From Liriodendron chinense (Eukaryota > Streptophyta > Magnoliopsida > Magnoliales > Magnoliaceae), in assembly GCA_003013855.2 (NCBI GenBank), contig ML058460.1, forward strand, positions 1,488,001 through 1,552,000: a stretch of DNA of 64,000 nt, written 5' to 3'. The notes under the pieces were generated by a model. That model was given only the letters and a program-made list of their open reading frames with translations. It was not told where the DNA came from and searched no databases. Both the position numbers and the translations under genes were made by a program. Within the stretch, counting starts at the first letter, position 1; each line of letters starts with the position of its first letter. Positions 11,970 to 25,200 of this stretch are shown in pieces.

Positions 11970-14319
11970 TATAAAGAAAGGTGAAGGAGAGTAACGTACA
12001 TACCTCACCCTCTCGTTCCTTCTTTTCTTTCCTTCTTCTCCATCCATCTGTCAATCCATCCATGGAGATATCAATCTCTATCTAAGTGAGTACACTCTTT
12101 GTGTTCATCCATCTATGAAGAGATCAACCTCCATCTAGGTGAGTACACCCCCCACTCTTTGCATTGATTTCCTTGTCATTCTTTTCTTCGTGATGTAAGG
12201 TTGGGATCTACTGATAGTGGACCCCATGATGGAGATCTTGGGTCATCCAAACTGTCCATGATGCGGACGCCTCCACACACCGCATAAGTATTAAAAGAGA
12301 GAGTGAGAGAAGGACGTGAGGTCCTCTCTTGGTGCACGTCTAGACGTCTGGCTGCTTTTTGGGGCTATAGAATTGTGGAGCTCACCATGACCCCACCATA
12401 GTGTATTTGTTAGATCCAAGCCATCCATTCATCTTCTCCAATCATTTTAGGCTATGGACAGAAAAATTAGGCTAATATGACCTTTGGTGGGCCACATCTT
12501 ACTGAAGTCGTCCATACCATTGAAAATTTCTTGGAGTCCCAGTGTTACGTTTTCTGTGCGATCCGAACCACCCAAATCATGGACCATACCTATAGTGGTG
12601 TGTATGGACCCACACCCTCATGTACACATACATTTGCCCGTGTGCACTCACACACACAAAATATATATTTATATATATAAAAAAAAGAGGTGACAATCCT
12701 CTGTGGATAGAGAGAGACGTCTGTCTCTTTTTCTTTCAAAATAACTTGGGTTCCACCATGGCTACACCTTGATGTTTCTGAGAAATCCACGCCGTCCATC
12801 AGTTTGCCCATATCATTTTAGGGCGGGATACAAAGAATGAGACTGATCTAGATCTCAAGTGGGCCATGCCGAAGGAAACAATACAAGCTATGGAAATCTT
12901 CCCCAGGCCCACTATCATATTTTGTTACAACAAAACCTGCCCAAAGAAGATCTCTTCGGATCCTTCATGGGCTGGCCATACTTATGGACGGATTGGATTG
13001 TCCACTAGTGGGACCCACTTATTGATATAGTGAAAAAAATTAAATAAATAAAAATAAAAGCAAACACAATTGCTCCTGCAACATTGGCAGCCCATGCGTT
13101 AGAGATGATGGAAGGACGCTAGTCCTTTTTGGTGGTCCACTCGTGGGCCCCACTGTGACGTGTACGCTTCACCTGCACCGTCCATTTGTTTTCCCAGATT
13201 ATTTTAGGCGGTGGGTCTAAGAATGAGGCAAATCCAAATCTCATGTGGACCACGCTGCAGGAACCAGTGGTCATTGATGCCCACCATTGAAAATCCCTCT
13301 ATGGCCACTGTGGTGTTTATTTTTCAATCTTAAACAAAGGTTAGCGTGACCCATCTTGGGGTCCGACCTTGACGAATGTATGATGTTCCTTGCTAAGTTT
13401 GGTTTTTCATTCTAGAAATGTCTGGATTCTGGTGCTTTGGACCATCTTTGGGTGATTATGGTGGGCCCCATCTAGGAGCTATGTAGGGGCCACCACTTGA
13501 GAATTTTCCTCAGCATAGTTGGCTACAAGAATGACCTCTTATTTGGGCCAAGGTAGACCCCACGTGATCAAGAGTCCGTTCCCAAAATGAGGGTAGGCAC
13601 AATTGCTCAAAAACTTCTGTTACCATTATCTAGACATGTGCGAAACATTATACATGTGCATCCATCGTGCCCCACCTTACGGGATTTGAAGGCCACATAT
13701 ATGTCTATCATGTGCACTTCACAGAACGTCAAAAAGTGACCCCATTTGATGGTGGGATGTGCCCAAAGTCAGATTAGAAACCATTTCTATAATATTATCT
13801 GCACACCTCTTTCAAATACCTATTTTGAGTCTTTGTTAAACATCATATACATGCAAACAAAGAGATCTGTCTTATGAGTTTTGAAGACTACACATTGGTT
13901 TGTCAAGTGGTCATTTCATTTCTCCAAAAGCTGGCCCCTTGTGATCACGAATTGGACCCAAACTTAGCCTAAAACCATTTCTGCATGTGAAGTGTGTTTA
14001 ATTAAAAATCTACGTGGAGCCACATCCATGGAATCACCACCTTTATAAAGTATTAAATACTTCAGTTAAACATAAACCCTTAATCTAGATTTTATACACC
14101 AACTCCCTAAAATTCTAGAGCTGCCACCCTAGGGTTAATCATAAATGTATAAGTTATTGGATATGACAATCTAACTGCATAGATGATCTAAAACGTGGTA
14201 GGGTCAAATTCTAGCTTACGTGAGCATGTTTCAGGTAACATTAGGAGATGCTTCGATTCTTAAGGTGATGATTCCTCCCCTTGAGCTTTTCGCTGCCATC
14301 ACTACGTGAAAAAGTGCTA

Positions 14320-14785
14320 AATTCGACGGTCCTGAACCGTCGAATTTACCGCCAAAAAAATCATTGGTCCAAAGCCATCGAATTAAGGACCTGAAATTCG
14401 ACTGTTACTAAGAGGCGAAATTAACGCGTGAAACAATTCGACGGTCCAAAGAGGTCGGATTTAGGACCTGAAATTCGACTGTTACTGACAGTCGAATTAA
14501 CGTGCGAAAGAATTCGACGGTCCAAAGACGTCGAATTTAGGACCTGAAATTCGACTGTTATTGACAGTTGAATAATCTCAGTCGAAATTAACGTGTGAAA
14601 ATATTCGACGGTCCAAAGTCGTCGAATTTAGGGCATTAAATTCGACGGTTAATGACCGTCGAATTTTCACAGTCGGAAATTAGCGTGCGAAAAAATTCGT
14701 TACGCGCGAAAACAATCTAGGTTAAAGCCGTCGAATATAGCGCCATAAGAACGTCAACGGTCTAGAACCGTCGAATTCTCGAAAA
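14320..14785. repeat. Left subterminal repeat array of the CACTA element
   Basis: AATTCGACGGTCC, GTCGAATTTAGGACC and close variants recur in both orientations about ten times. These are the presumed transposase binding motifs of the family. Confidence 0.7.
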
Positions 14786-15340
14786 TCCAACATTTAAAAA
14801 AAATTTATGATTTTGAAAAAAATATATATAACATTAAAAAAAAGAAAACTACGATTTTGAGAAAAGAAAATGGGCGATATTTGAGAAAAATTGAGATTTA
14901 ATAAAACATTAAGATTTTAAAAGTCACTGGGGTTTTGAAAAAAAAATTAACATTTTGAATAAGAAAATTAAATATTTTAAAAAATAGTGATTTGAGAAAA
15001 GAAAAAGTTTAAAAGTTAGGAAATTTTTTGGCAATGTTTGGAAAAAAATAGATTTTGAAAAAAAAAATTGAAATTTTAAAAAAACATTTTAAAAAATTAC
15101 TTCTTGAAAAAATTGATATGTTTGAATAGAATTGATAAATTTGAAATAAAAAAAAAGTTTTATGATAAGTTTGAAAAAGTTCAAAAGTTTGGAAAAAAAA
15201 AACAAAAACAATTGGGATTTTAAAAAAAGACTGAGATTTTGAAAAAAAAAATTAAGCTTTTTAACAAAATTGAAATATTTGAAAAAAATATTTAAAAATA
15301 TTTTTTTGAGATTGAAAAAAATTAAGAAATTTGAAATGAG
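14786..15340. other. AT-rich segment inside the CACTA element
   Basis: Almost pure A-tract phrases with scattered TTTGAAAA units, resembling 880-1090. The 91-residue minus-strand frame here is a low-complexity Phe/Leu/Lys run and not a gene. Confidence 0.6.
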
Positions 15341-16180
15341 TGGACAAAATTTACTTGTGGACATTTATTGTATGGTTGAAAATAAAAAATTACAGTCATT
15401 GAGTTTATCATATTGGTTTATGCATACCCACAAGTTAATTCACTTGTACAAAAAATGAGGGCCTAAGTATAATGACGTGTAATTACAAGAATAACTTATA
15501 ATGATGAGATTGATTAAATTCTATAATCAGGAAATCCTAAAGTTGATCTAAACGGTCAAATATATTTGGAACGTGCTAAATAGGTTATAGAACAAAATTC
15601 AGCCCAATCTAACATGAAACGAATTAGATCCGTCCAAAACACTCTTCAAATGGGCACGATTAGTTTGTCTAGATCTAGACAGATTTTGGACAATTTGATC
15701 GATCAAGATTGAATAGTAAATGACTTCAGACGTTTAGATTAAATTAGTCAAATCTAACTGTTGGATTGCAAGATATGACCCATCATATTGTTGATCAATT
15801 TTGTCCACCTAATATCTTTCTCATTCGAAATCCGATCAACGTGAGTAGTGACTAGTCAAATCGAAGATATTGATGAGTAGAAAAAAGTAATTACTGGATC
15901 AGAATTCTAAATTGATCCAAATGTTTTGTTCAAAATTGCATTGGGACTTACTGACCTCATGAAAATCCAAGAAATGTGCAGTCATTGGACCCTAAACTCT
16001 AATTTAGCTGTTGAGATTTAGATTTTAAGTGTTGAGATTTGGTATGGCATCATAAAATGATATTTAAGAACAAATTAACGGGATATAATATACATAAAAT
16101 ATTTCAACTTGGTACTCATACGGGTAAAGTAGTCTGCATGGATTGGCTAGTGACCCTGACTAGCCACTAGTTAGTACTGA
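15341..16180. other. Unassigned CACTA interior
   Basis: Apart from about 45 bp near 15945-15985 that resemble 1090-1150, I recognise nothing here and see no convincing coding sequence. Confidence 0.4.
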
Positions 16181-17060
16181 TCGGTGCTCTATGGGCCCTA
16201 CCATGATGTATGCGTTTCATCCACACCATCCATACATTTTTTCAAATTATTTTATGGTATGAGCCCAAAATTGAGATAGATCCAAATCTAAAGTGGACCA
16301 CATCATAAGAAATAATGGTAATTTAGTGCCTCACCATTAAAAATTCCAAATTGCCTATCTCAAGTGTACCATTTCTATGGTTCCACCATAATGTATGTGT
16401 TTCATTCATGCCATCTATACATTTTCCCAGATCATTTTATGGTATGAGGCCAAATCTCAAGTAGATCTAAATCTCGATCAGATGGACCCAATTATAAGAA
16501 ACAATGTTAATTATATGTCCACCATTAAAAGCTTCTTCGGGGCCACGGAAGTTTTGGATGAAGCTGATATTTGGACTTTTGCCCTATTTAAGAGGTTGGA
16601 TGTCAAATAAACATTACAGTGGGCCTTATGAGGTTTTCAATAGTGGACATTCAATCACTAATGTTTTCTCGTGGTGGTCCACTAGTGGGTGTACATTACC
16701 CCTACCTTGATGTATTTTTTATATAACCCTGTCCATTTATTTTTCTATATAAGTTTAGGACGTGATCTAAAATGATAAGAAGATCCAAATCTCAAGTGGA
16801 CCATACCAACAGAAATTAGAGTGATGAATAATCATTAAAAATATTTTGTGGACCACAAAAGTTATAGATCAAGCTCATCTTTAAATTTTCGCTTCATCCA
16901 GACCTTATTTACATTATCAAGAGATTGGATTGCAAATAAACATTACCAAAACCTTACGATGGGGCTCTTTCGAATTTTTAATGGTGTGGCACTCAATCAG
17001 AACTCTTTCTAATGGTATGGTCCACTTGATATTTGGATTTTCAAGATAAGAATGGTTAGA
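16181..17060. repeat. Fold-back family copies, partly overlapping fragments
   Basis: Family blocks recur: GGGCCCTACCATGATGTATG with CATCCACACCATCCATAC at 16190, a second start near 16380, and GTGGACCACACCA-type and GTTTTGGAT(C/G)AAGCTGATATT phrases after it. The copies overlap and are incomplete. Confidence 0.6.
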
Positions 17061-17559
17061 GGTTAGATGATTCTGGCGACGGTCCACATTCAATTGAAAA
17101 AGAGGTAATGAGTCATATACAGAATTGTTAATCTTTGCTATCTATCTAAGGTATAACGTTCTGGTCACCATCTGCACATCCACGGTGTGCGAAGCAAATA
17201 GCATGTTTCTTTTCTTTTTTCTTTTTTAATGTTTTTTTCGCTTATACCGACTTGAAGAGGAATGTAAGGAACGATACGTGGTCCACTGGATGAGATCTAG
17301 ACCACTCACCGGGTCATCCATACGGTAAAATATCCAAACCTTAAAATTCTCATAGATCAGACCGTCCAGCGTCCAAGAGCACAATTTAGGAATCCATACC
17401 TTGGAAGAGTATGATGGTTCATGCACATGCACCAGGAAATCGTACACGTGGCTTGCAAATGACTAATGGATGCCCCACCATAGATGGATCATAAAGCAAA
17501 TTAGTTATCCGTTTGGTGGACACTAATGGATGATAAAATTAAAGAGTGATTTTGATAAG

Positions 17560-18600
17560 ACCCTAGCCTCAAAACCGGAAGCGGATTGCGTATTGAGTGC
17601 GTGCGGAGTAAACTCTGTGGGGCCCATAGTGATTTATGTATTTTATCCACTCCGTCCATCCATCTTAATAGAAAATTTTAGGTACGGTGCCAAAAAATGA
17701 AGCATATCAAAATCTAGAGTGGACCACACCACAAGAAAAGTGTGAACTGAATGTCTACCATTGAAAAATTCTCGGAGGACACAGAAGTTTTGGATCAAGC
17801 TGATCTTTACATTTTTCCCTTCATCAAGACTTTATTGACATTATCAAGAGCTTGGATTGCAAATAAACATTACAAAAACCTTACGGTGGGCTCTTTGGAA
17901 TTTTTAATGGTGGGGCAATCAATCACACTATTTCTAGTGTTATGGTCCACTTGAGATTTGGATCTACATAATTTTTGGAATGCCATCCTAAAATGGGCTG
18001 TAGAAACAGATGGACGGCATGGATATACAAAATATCATCCATGTGGGCCATACGGTGGGGGTAACACCCACTAAGCTGTTCCCGGGGTAACACCTAATTC
18101 ACGCCCCTGGAGGCAGTTGCGTGCTGAGTAACTCCGCACACGCTAGCGTGTGGAGTAAACTCTGTGGGGCCCATGGTGATTTATGTATTTTATCCACTCC
18201 GTCCATCCATCTTAGCAGAAAATTTTAGGTATGGTGCTAAAAAATAAAGCATATCAAAATCTAAAGTGGACCACACCACAAGAAATGTGTGAACTGAATG
18301 TCTACCATTGAAAAATTCAGGATCGACACAGAAGTTTTGGATCAAGCTGATATTTGTGTTTTCCCTTCATCCATATCCATGTGATCTTATGAACAGGTTG
18401 GATGACAAATAAACATCATTGTAGGGCCTGGGAAGGTTTCAACGGTGGAAATCATTATTCCCACTGCTTCTCGTGGCATGGTCCACTTGAGTTTTGGATA
18501 TGCTTAAAATTTAGGGTCAACCACTAAAATGAGCTGGAAAAACATATGGACGGAATAGATAAAGTACATACATTCTAGGTGTGCCCAACTTAGTTTACGC
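17560..18600. repeat. Two adjacent fold-back elements
   Basis: The first runs from about 17573 (GGAAGCGGATTGCGT...GTGGGGCCCATAGTGATTTATG) to about 18110 (ATGTGGGCCATACGGTGGGGGTAACACCC). The second starts at about 18115 with a near copy of the same opening and ends near 18600. Both show the TCCATCCATCTTA block and the inverted AAAATGGGCTGTAGAAACAGATGGA type block. Confidence 0.6.
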
Positions 18601-18648
18601 CGCACTTATGGACGGAACAGATAAAGCACGCACGCACACAATCTCTCA

Positions 18649-18650
<2 letters not shown>

Positions 18651-18679
<29 letters not shown>
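18651..18679. repeat. Homopolymer run of 29 C
   Basis: Twenty-nine consecutive C, followed by a short CT tract. Such a run is unusual in length and prone to sequencing and assembly error. Open frames crossing it (poly-Pro or poly-Gly) are not genes. Confidence 0.9.
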
Positions 18680-18681
<2 letters not shown>

Positions 18682-19146
18682 TCTCTCTGTCCCTCTCTCT
18701 CGTCGGGGCGCCGATTGTCGAGGAGCATCACCCGATCTTGAGGAGCATCACCAGATCTTGAGTAGCATCGCTGGTATTTATTTCCCTTCATCTGTTTTTT
18801 TCTTCTTCTTTTTTCATTTATTTTTTGCTGTGAAATCTTGAAAATGGGGCCCACATGTTGACAATGTGGTGGCATAGGCGGCGAGATGCCGTGTAACGAA
18901 ATGGAGTCGTCATCGTATGGTCCAGATTCAACTTGTAAAGAGATGCCCAGTTCACCCTTTGGGAATGGCACTAATCCATCATAGACCCACAAGGCGGTCG
19001 GTGAGCATCATCGAGCGAGATTTTCCAGGCATGGTCCATCCGCAATGTGGAACATCAGATTAACGGTCTGGATTCCGGGACCAAGATTTGAACAGACCGG
19101 ATTAACATACAAACGCGCAGTCACCCTGGCGAAGAAAGATTGCGTG

Positions 19147-20255
19147 TGGCACCCGCCACAGGGATATCCCTGCGGCATGACGTGGCTCAAGCTCTGTGGG
19201 GCCCACCGTGATATATGTATTTTATCCACACCATCCATCCGTTTTCGTTTTAGGGCATTGGGTAGAAAAAGGATGAAGATCCAAAGTTAAAGTGGACCGC
19301 ACCATGGGAAAGGGTGGGGATGGAAGATCCAAAGTATTTTAGACGTCGAACATGGGTGAAGTGGGCCCCGTAATTTGGTGGGTTCAGTTTGAGCCACGTG
19401 TACAGGGACACAACTTTCCTGTTAACCCCAAACTCTGTGGGGGCCACCATGATTGTCTGTGTTACCGTCCAATCCAAAACCCAAGTGGGCCACACCATGG
19501 GAAAGGGTGGGGATGGAAATGGCTACTATTGAAAGCTTCCTGGGTCCTGCCATCCAATCTATTCACAAGGTGGTTCCCACCAGGATGAAGAGAAAGCATG
19601 GCCCCTAATAAGGTTTCAGTGGTGGGATCGAGTTCAATCCCCCACCGTTGTGGCCCACTTGGAGTTTTGAATCTGGCCGATTGTTTGAGATGACGTGCTC
19701 ACATGACAGAGTGGAGTGGATGTAACACTGACATCACAGTGGGCCCAGAGAGCATGGGGGCGTACCATGTAGAGCTAATGAGTCATGAATGGATATGCCT
19801 TGGAACAAAGCATTATCAAAACTTAGGTCAAAGAATCGATTAAAAGTCTACATGTTTAGTAGAAAAAGAAGAGGCAGAGTGGTTGTGAGGTTTGTGGTGG
19901 CGGTCGTGATATGCAACTGGTCATGCTTTTTTCTGAAACGTTAAATTCAAATACCGACAGCTGTTTTGTATACCTGAAGAAAGGGTGAAGATCCAAAGTA
20001 TTATGAACAGGTTGGATGGTAAATAAAACATCACGGTTGGCCTCTAGGAAGTTTCAACGGTGACCGTTCAATCTCCACTGTTTTCTGTTTGGCGGTCCAC
20101 TTGAGCTTTGGATCTGCATTTTATTTTTCATCATGCCCGAAAATGATCTAGAAAAACGTATGGACGGCGTGGATAAAACAAATACATCACGGTAGGCCCC
20201 ACAGAGCTAGCTTACACCACGTCATGCCAAAGGGATATCCCTGTGGTTTGTGCCG
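19147..20255. repeat. 1.1-kb fold-back element with AGGGATATCCCT-bearing arms
   Basis: The left arm (CCACAGGGATATCCCTG, CATGACGTGG, AGCTCTGTGGGGCCCACC) is mirrored by the right arm (GGCCCCACAGAGCTAG, CACCACGTCATGCC, AGGGATATCCCTGTGG). A smaller family unit (about 19370-19620) seems to be nested or duplicated inside. Confidence 0.7.
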
Positions 20256-21225
20256 CAGTTACTCATAGCCCCGCTTTCTCACGCAGGTTTGCCAGCAATG
20301 CTTTCGCTTGTAGCCTCGCCCAATCTTCCCGCCATTTCTGGCCTACCATACAACGATCTAGACCATTCCTTTAAAAGTAACCACTATATGTGCTTCATCT
20401 GCTATATAAAACCTGTCTATCATTTAAATCTCATCAACACCAGGGTTAGACATGATGGTCCACCATAACGGCTTGCACCTATGTTAAGCTCCATCAGTTT
20501 TTCAAGCTCATTTTAGGGGATTATCCTAAAATTTATGCGTATCCAAAGCTCGAATGGAACACACCACAGACACATTGAGAATTGAACGCACACGTTGAAA
20601 ACTTCCTGTCACAAAAGTTTTGTATCAAGCTTGTATTGTTGATATTTGCGATTTCCCTTCATCACTGTCAAGCCTCGGCTGATGTGACTTATTTCAAGTT
20701 AGGCCACTTAGTGGTTTAGTTTTGTGTTTAACATCCCCCCCATTTACAAATTCATTTTGAACAAGTACAATACTTGTTCTTTATGGATTCCTAAATTGTC
20801 TCATTTTGGACAGTTTGGTACGATACCATGTATGTAGGAAGTTCCCATATAATTTACATGTAGTTGGAATTTCGACTGTCTTCCTTATATTCTTCGGGTA
20901 TGTGATTCTCTACTGATTTAATGCCCTCGTCCATGAATAATGGATTACATGTGGCAATAAATTAGTAGAGAACTGTACATATATCTGGAGAACATGGGGA
21001 GATGCTGTCGAAATTTCGACTCGCATGTGAGTTGTATGAGAATCATACATGGTATGTTATCAAATGGGATAGAGACAATTAGCATCTCTAGATAGAGACA
21101 ATTAAGAATAAGTGATGGGCAATAAAATTCTTGAGACAAGAGGAGATAATTTATTGTCCTTTTAGTTGTGTTAAATGCATGTTGATAATGAAACTCACCT
21201 CTTGCAGCATCATTACGTTTTGATC

Positions 21226-21408
21226 ATGTCCTCGCCATCGCGATCCGTAGACGAAGCACGATCGTGTCTCATGGAGCTGTTGCAGTTAGACTTACCCGGT
21301 TTATCATCTTCAGGCCGAGTTAAAGAGATACCAGAATTGATCCACATTCTTCAGGAAGAAGCTATAAATTATCATTCGGCTGATGATGAGGAGTCTGAGT
21401 ATGAATGA
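21226..21408 (+). CDS. Short hypothetical frame inside the CACTA element
   Basis: From the ATG at 21226 the frame gives about 60 acidic residues starting MSSPSRSVDEARSC and ending DDEESEYE; the frame also extends upstream to an ATG at 21175. I do not recognise it. The even, non-repetitive composition, and the WRKY-like exon 1.5 kb further on, make a captured host-gene piece possible. It may equally be chance. Confidence 0.25.
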   Translation: MSSPSRSVDEARSCLMELLQLDLPGLSSSGRVKEIPELIHILQEEAINYHSADDEESEYE

Positions 21409-21859
21409 TTGTATTCTTTTAGTGAGATCCCACGCATCGTATCTGAATATGAGCAAGCAAAAAGGGTTTATGAAGAGGCGGTTTTCTCTCTGGCTGAACT
21501 TACTAAGGAGCTAGAACCCTCATTTATAAATTCTGTACAATTGAGCGTGCACCTGAGTGGTGCTTCTTGGCGTATGAGGGGTTGACGTTTGCTAGTGTAG
21601 GTATAGGAAAGGTGCTTAGGTGGCCTAGATTCATGTTGGATTTGTTATGAAATACCTTTTGCATATGCTTGGCATACAACGAAACTAGTACATTTTTTTG
21701 GATTTGTTTTTTTTTTTTTTTATAGATTTATAACATGAGTAATACTTTCTAGTCTTCTTTTACATTCTTATATCTTACGTATTTGTTTTGTACTTGTTTA
21801 TTTCTTACATTTTATCTTGTGTATTGATTGTGGATCTCAAATTGTTCGTTGTGGATTAT

Positions 21860-22140
21860 GGCTTGTGGTTGATGGTATATTGTAAGTTGATTGTACTCTT
21901 TGGTACTTGCGAAGAATGTAACCGTTCCTTGTTGGTTCTTGTGGAGGATTGTGGGTGTGAAGGATTGTAGTTGCGGAGGTTTATACACTACAAGAAAATA
22001 GGCCTTTAGCCATACCTTTTTTCTTGTAGTGATAGTTGTGGAGGATTGTGGTTGTATTGTGTTGGTTATGTAATGTAATTCTGGAGGATTGTGGTTGTAT
22101 TGTGTTGGTTAGGTATTGTGAAGGATTGTACTTGTATATT
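21860..22140. repeat. GTGGAGGATTGTGGTTGT-type short repeats, related to 23985-24140
   Basis: The phrase GGTATATTGTAAGTTGATTG with CTCTTTGGTAC occurs near 21870 and again near 23992. Both are followed by irregular reiterations of GGAGGATTGTGGTTG. This looks like a direct duplication inside the CACTA interior. Confidence 0.6.
21986..22031. mobile_element. 46-bp mini CACTA element
   Basis: CACTACAAGAAAA opens it and TTTTCTTGTAGTG closes it: a perfect 13-bp inverted pair of the classic plant CACTA terminus, with only about 20 bp between. The 3-bp sequence ATA is duplicated on both sides (21983-21985 and 22032-22034), the target size expected of CACTA transposases. It contains no gene. Confidence 0.75.
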
Positions 22141-22768
22141 GTGTTAGTAAATGTTATACTTATTTGTAGTTATTTGGGAATACGGACAACCATAAGGAAG
22201 TGCTCGTTCTATTGTTCAAGTTTGTAAGACCACTAGGCACACCCATCTTTACACGCAGTAAGCTTTCCAAAGTGAGAATGCTCGGATTATTGTTTTTCTT
22301 ACAAGTAGGTAGTGCTTCATTGTCTTTTGTTATTGTTTTTTTCTTTTTTGATCTTATAAAACTGATACTCTATGTTTTATATTCTGGATTTTGCAGGACA
22401 GGGCCATCTGTATGGAAAATGAACAAAATTAAGGAGATCACTAATGACCTGCATACAGTCTTTCCCATGTAGGTGATTTATGAAAATTGAGTGTCCATTG
22501 CTATTGCTAGATACTAATTCCATGTGGGCCAAGCTCAAATGGCCTTGTCGGTAAGCGATGAACGATACTGATCTCTTGTCCTGCAGATCGGATTGCATCT
22601 TCGGACTTTGGACTCTTGGAGCTGTCAATCGGTGATTGAAGAGAAACCCAAGAATAAGGTGACTATACATGGTTCATTGAATTAGTGGATTGGATTAAAG
22701 ATCTATTGAGGTACTTGATTTTTTATTTATTTTTTTCTTACGATTTAGGATTTTGATTTATTTTGTAG

Positions 22769-22912
22769 TTGATTACACTCAAAATCGAGCTAGAACGGAT
22801 GAACGATGAGAATCGAAAGTTGAGAAGCATGTTAGATGAGATAACGAACAACTACGACACTCTGCAGAATCAAATAATTTTAGCGATGGAGCAACGAGCG
22901 GGCAGGATCTAG
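22769..22912 (+). pseudogene. WRKY group IIb-like leucine-zipper exon captured in the CACTA element
   Basis: After a pyrimidine-rich stretch and an AG (22767-22768), the frame reads LKIELERMNDENRKL and on through TNNYDTLQNQ. This strongly resembles the N-terminal coiled coil of group IIb WRKY transcription factors, where heptad leucines and an ENQKL...TNNY phrase are usual. The frame stops at 22910-22912 after 47 residues, and no WRKYGQK or zinc-finger coding sequence is seen in the following 2 kb. It is best read as one exon picked up by the transposon, not a working factor. The assignment rests on remembered family resemblance. Confidence 0.55.
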
Positions 22913-24144
22913 CAAGAACAGGTCATTTTTATTGATAGATTAGTGAGAGATTAGATTAGGTTTGTGGTCTTGATTGCATGAACATGGTCCTTGATATATA
23001 GAATTGTCGTGAACTTTTAGGTGCAACCTTGAAAAAATAGACTTTTCTTAGTAAGAATAAACAGAAGCCTGATTTCTTTGAATTGAAAAACTGTGCTTTT
23101 GGATCCATTTCAAACCGTAGATTCTTTTCAGACTTTAACGGCCCTTGATTAGTGGCTTTTATGCAAGAAAACATGTGGCCATGTGCATCTCTCCAACCAT
23201 AGGAGCCGACGGATCAACTGGTTCAAAATCTGAAAGTGTACAATCGAAGTTTTTAATGGTACGTAGCTTTTTACTTGGATAAATGTGTAAATATGTCTAT
23301 TATCTAACTTTGTCAATTGAAGGTGTGTTTGGATGCACTATCTAATTAAATTGCAAATTATTATTAGTTCAATAAAGTGGAAAAAAACCCAATTGTATTT
23401 TCCATCTAACATGCTCATCCATAACTGTTTTGATTCATGGTTGCTTATACAGGCTCCATATAAAAGATGGCTGAAAATGAGGCATTCAGCCATGGGTTTT
23501 CTTTTTCTTTTTCTTAGCTTAGCTTATATTGTTGTATTTTCAAGTTACAAGGTATCGTGTACTTCTTTCATATAGCTCATGCATATGATATTAAGAATAT
23601 TCCCTGCAATACCAGGTGTTGTGTGGCTGATTTGTTCCGACTGGATATGTCAATAAAGTTTGTACCACTAAAAGCGATCTGTTTTGCTCAATTGCAAATA
23701 ATAGCTGCTTGTACAGGTTGTGTTTCAAACTACCATTAAACAAGAAAATGACCAGTGTTTAGAAACTGCCTCAGGCATTGGTCCGGGTTTCAGGATCTGC
23801 ATTAATTGAAGCCTTTAACCAACTAGGAAGTGATAAGCCTTTGATGATGGGATTGTACTTGTATATTGTGTTAGTAAATGTTGTAGTTTTTTAAATTATT
23901 TATGAATTACAGATTTGCAGGATGTATTGGGGCACAACCCTCATTAAATCAGGTTATTTTTTTTTCATGCAGACATAAATTCGATTGGTTGATGGTATAT
24001 TGTAAGTTGATTGTACTCTTTGGTACAAGTGGAGAATGTGGTTGTGGATTGTTTGTACTTGAGGAGGATTGTGGTTGCAGAGGTTTGTAGTTGTGGAGGA
24101 TTGTGGTTGTAGAGGTTTGTAGTTGTCGAGGATTGTGGTTCGCT

Positions 24145-24645
24145 TCCTCCTAACACCAACGTCTCCAAACATCAACACTTCCTAACACCAACGAACACAA
24201 CCAAACATACAATAACACCTCTAACACCAACATAACAACCAATACATACACTAACACCTCCTAACACCAACATAACACAACCAATACATTACACTAACAC
24301 CTCCTAAGACCAACATAACGCAACCAATACATTACACTAACACCTCCTAACACAACAACAATACACTAACACCAACATAACACAACCAATACATTACACT
24401 AACACCTCCTAACACCAACATAACGCAACCAATACATTACACTAACACCTCCTAACACAACCAATACATTACACTAACACCAACATAACACAACTAACAC
24501 ATTACACTAACACCCTAACACAACCAATACAAACACTAACACCACATAACACAACTCAATACATAACACCCAACAAAACATAACATAACCAAACATTACA
24601 CTACACCTAACACCTCCTATACACCTACCATAACAAAAACTATGT
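24145..24645. repeat. G-poor minisatellite (ACACCAACATAACACAACC family)
   Basis: Units of roughly 40 bp built from TAACACCTCCTAACACCAAC and CAACCAATACATTACACTA recur irregularly for 500 bp. The plus strand has almost no G, so the strands are strongly asymmetric. It lies just before the right subterminal array. Confidence 0.8.
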
Positions 24646-24769
24646 GGAGGATTGTACTTGTACATTGTGTTAGTAAATGTTATAGTTTTCTAAATTATTT
24701 ACGAATTACAGGGTTGACAGGATGTATTGGGGCACAACCACTACCAAAATACAGGTTTTTTTTCCGTGC

Positions 24770-25200
24770 AGACACAAATTCGACGGTTCTGGACTGTTGA
24801 ATTTATTTCTCGACTGTCCAGGACTTTCCTATAATTTTTGCCCAGAACGGCGGCTTAGGACCGTCGAATTTATTTCTCGACTGTCCAGGACAGTCGAAAT
24901 TTACTATAATTTTTACCCAGAACGGTGGCTTACGACCGTCGAATTTTTTCCGACGGCTACTAGCCGTCCAAATATTCTATGATATTCTCACCATAGACGA
25001 CGGTTATGGACCGTCGAATTATTTTCGACGGTTCACATCCTCCGATTATGTAAATACGAGTTCGACGAGTGTGGACCGTCGAAATATTTCGACTGTCATA
25101 GACCGTCGAATATTACCCGACGGTTATGCACCGTCGAATTTTTTCTAGACTGGCTGATCTACGATGGTTTTTTTCAATGGCACGGACCATTGAATTTAGC
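24770..25200. repeat. Right subterminal repeat array of the CACTA element
   Basis: GACCGTCGAATT, CGACGGTTATGGACCGTCG and variants recur about ten times in both orientations, mirroring the left array. Confidence 0.7.

Noticed and set aside
14320..14785. CRISPR-like array of short repeats
   Set aside because: The repeats occur in both orientations with irregular spacing inside CACTA ends, in a plant genome.
18606..18992. 128-residue minus-strand frame
   Set aside because: It crosses the 29-C run, giving a poly-Gly stretch, and an overlapping frame on the other strand gives poly-Pro. There are no motifs.
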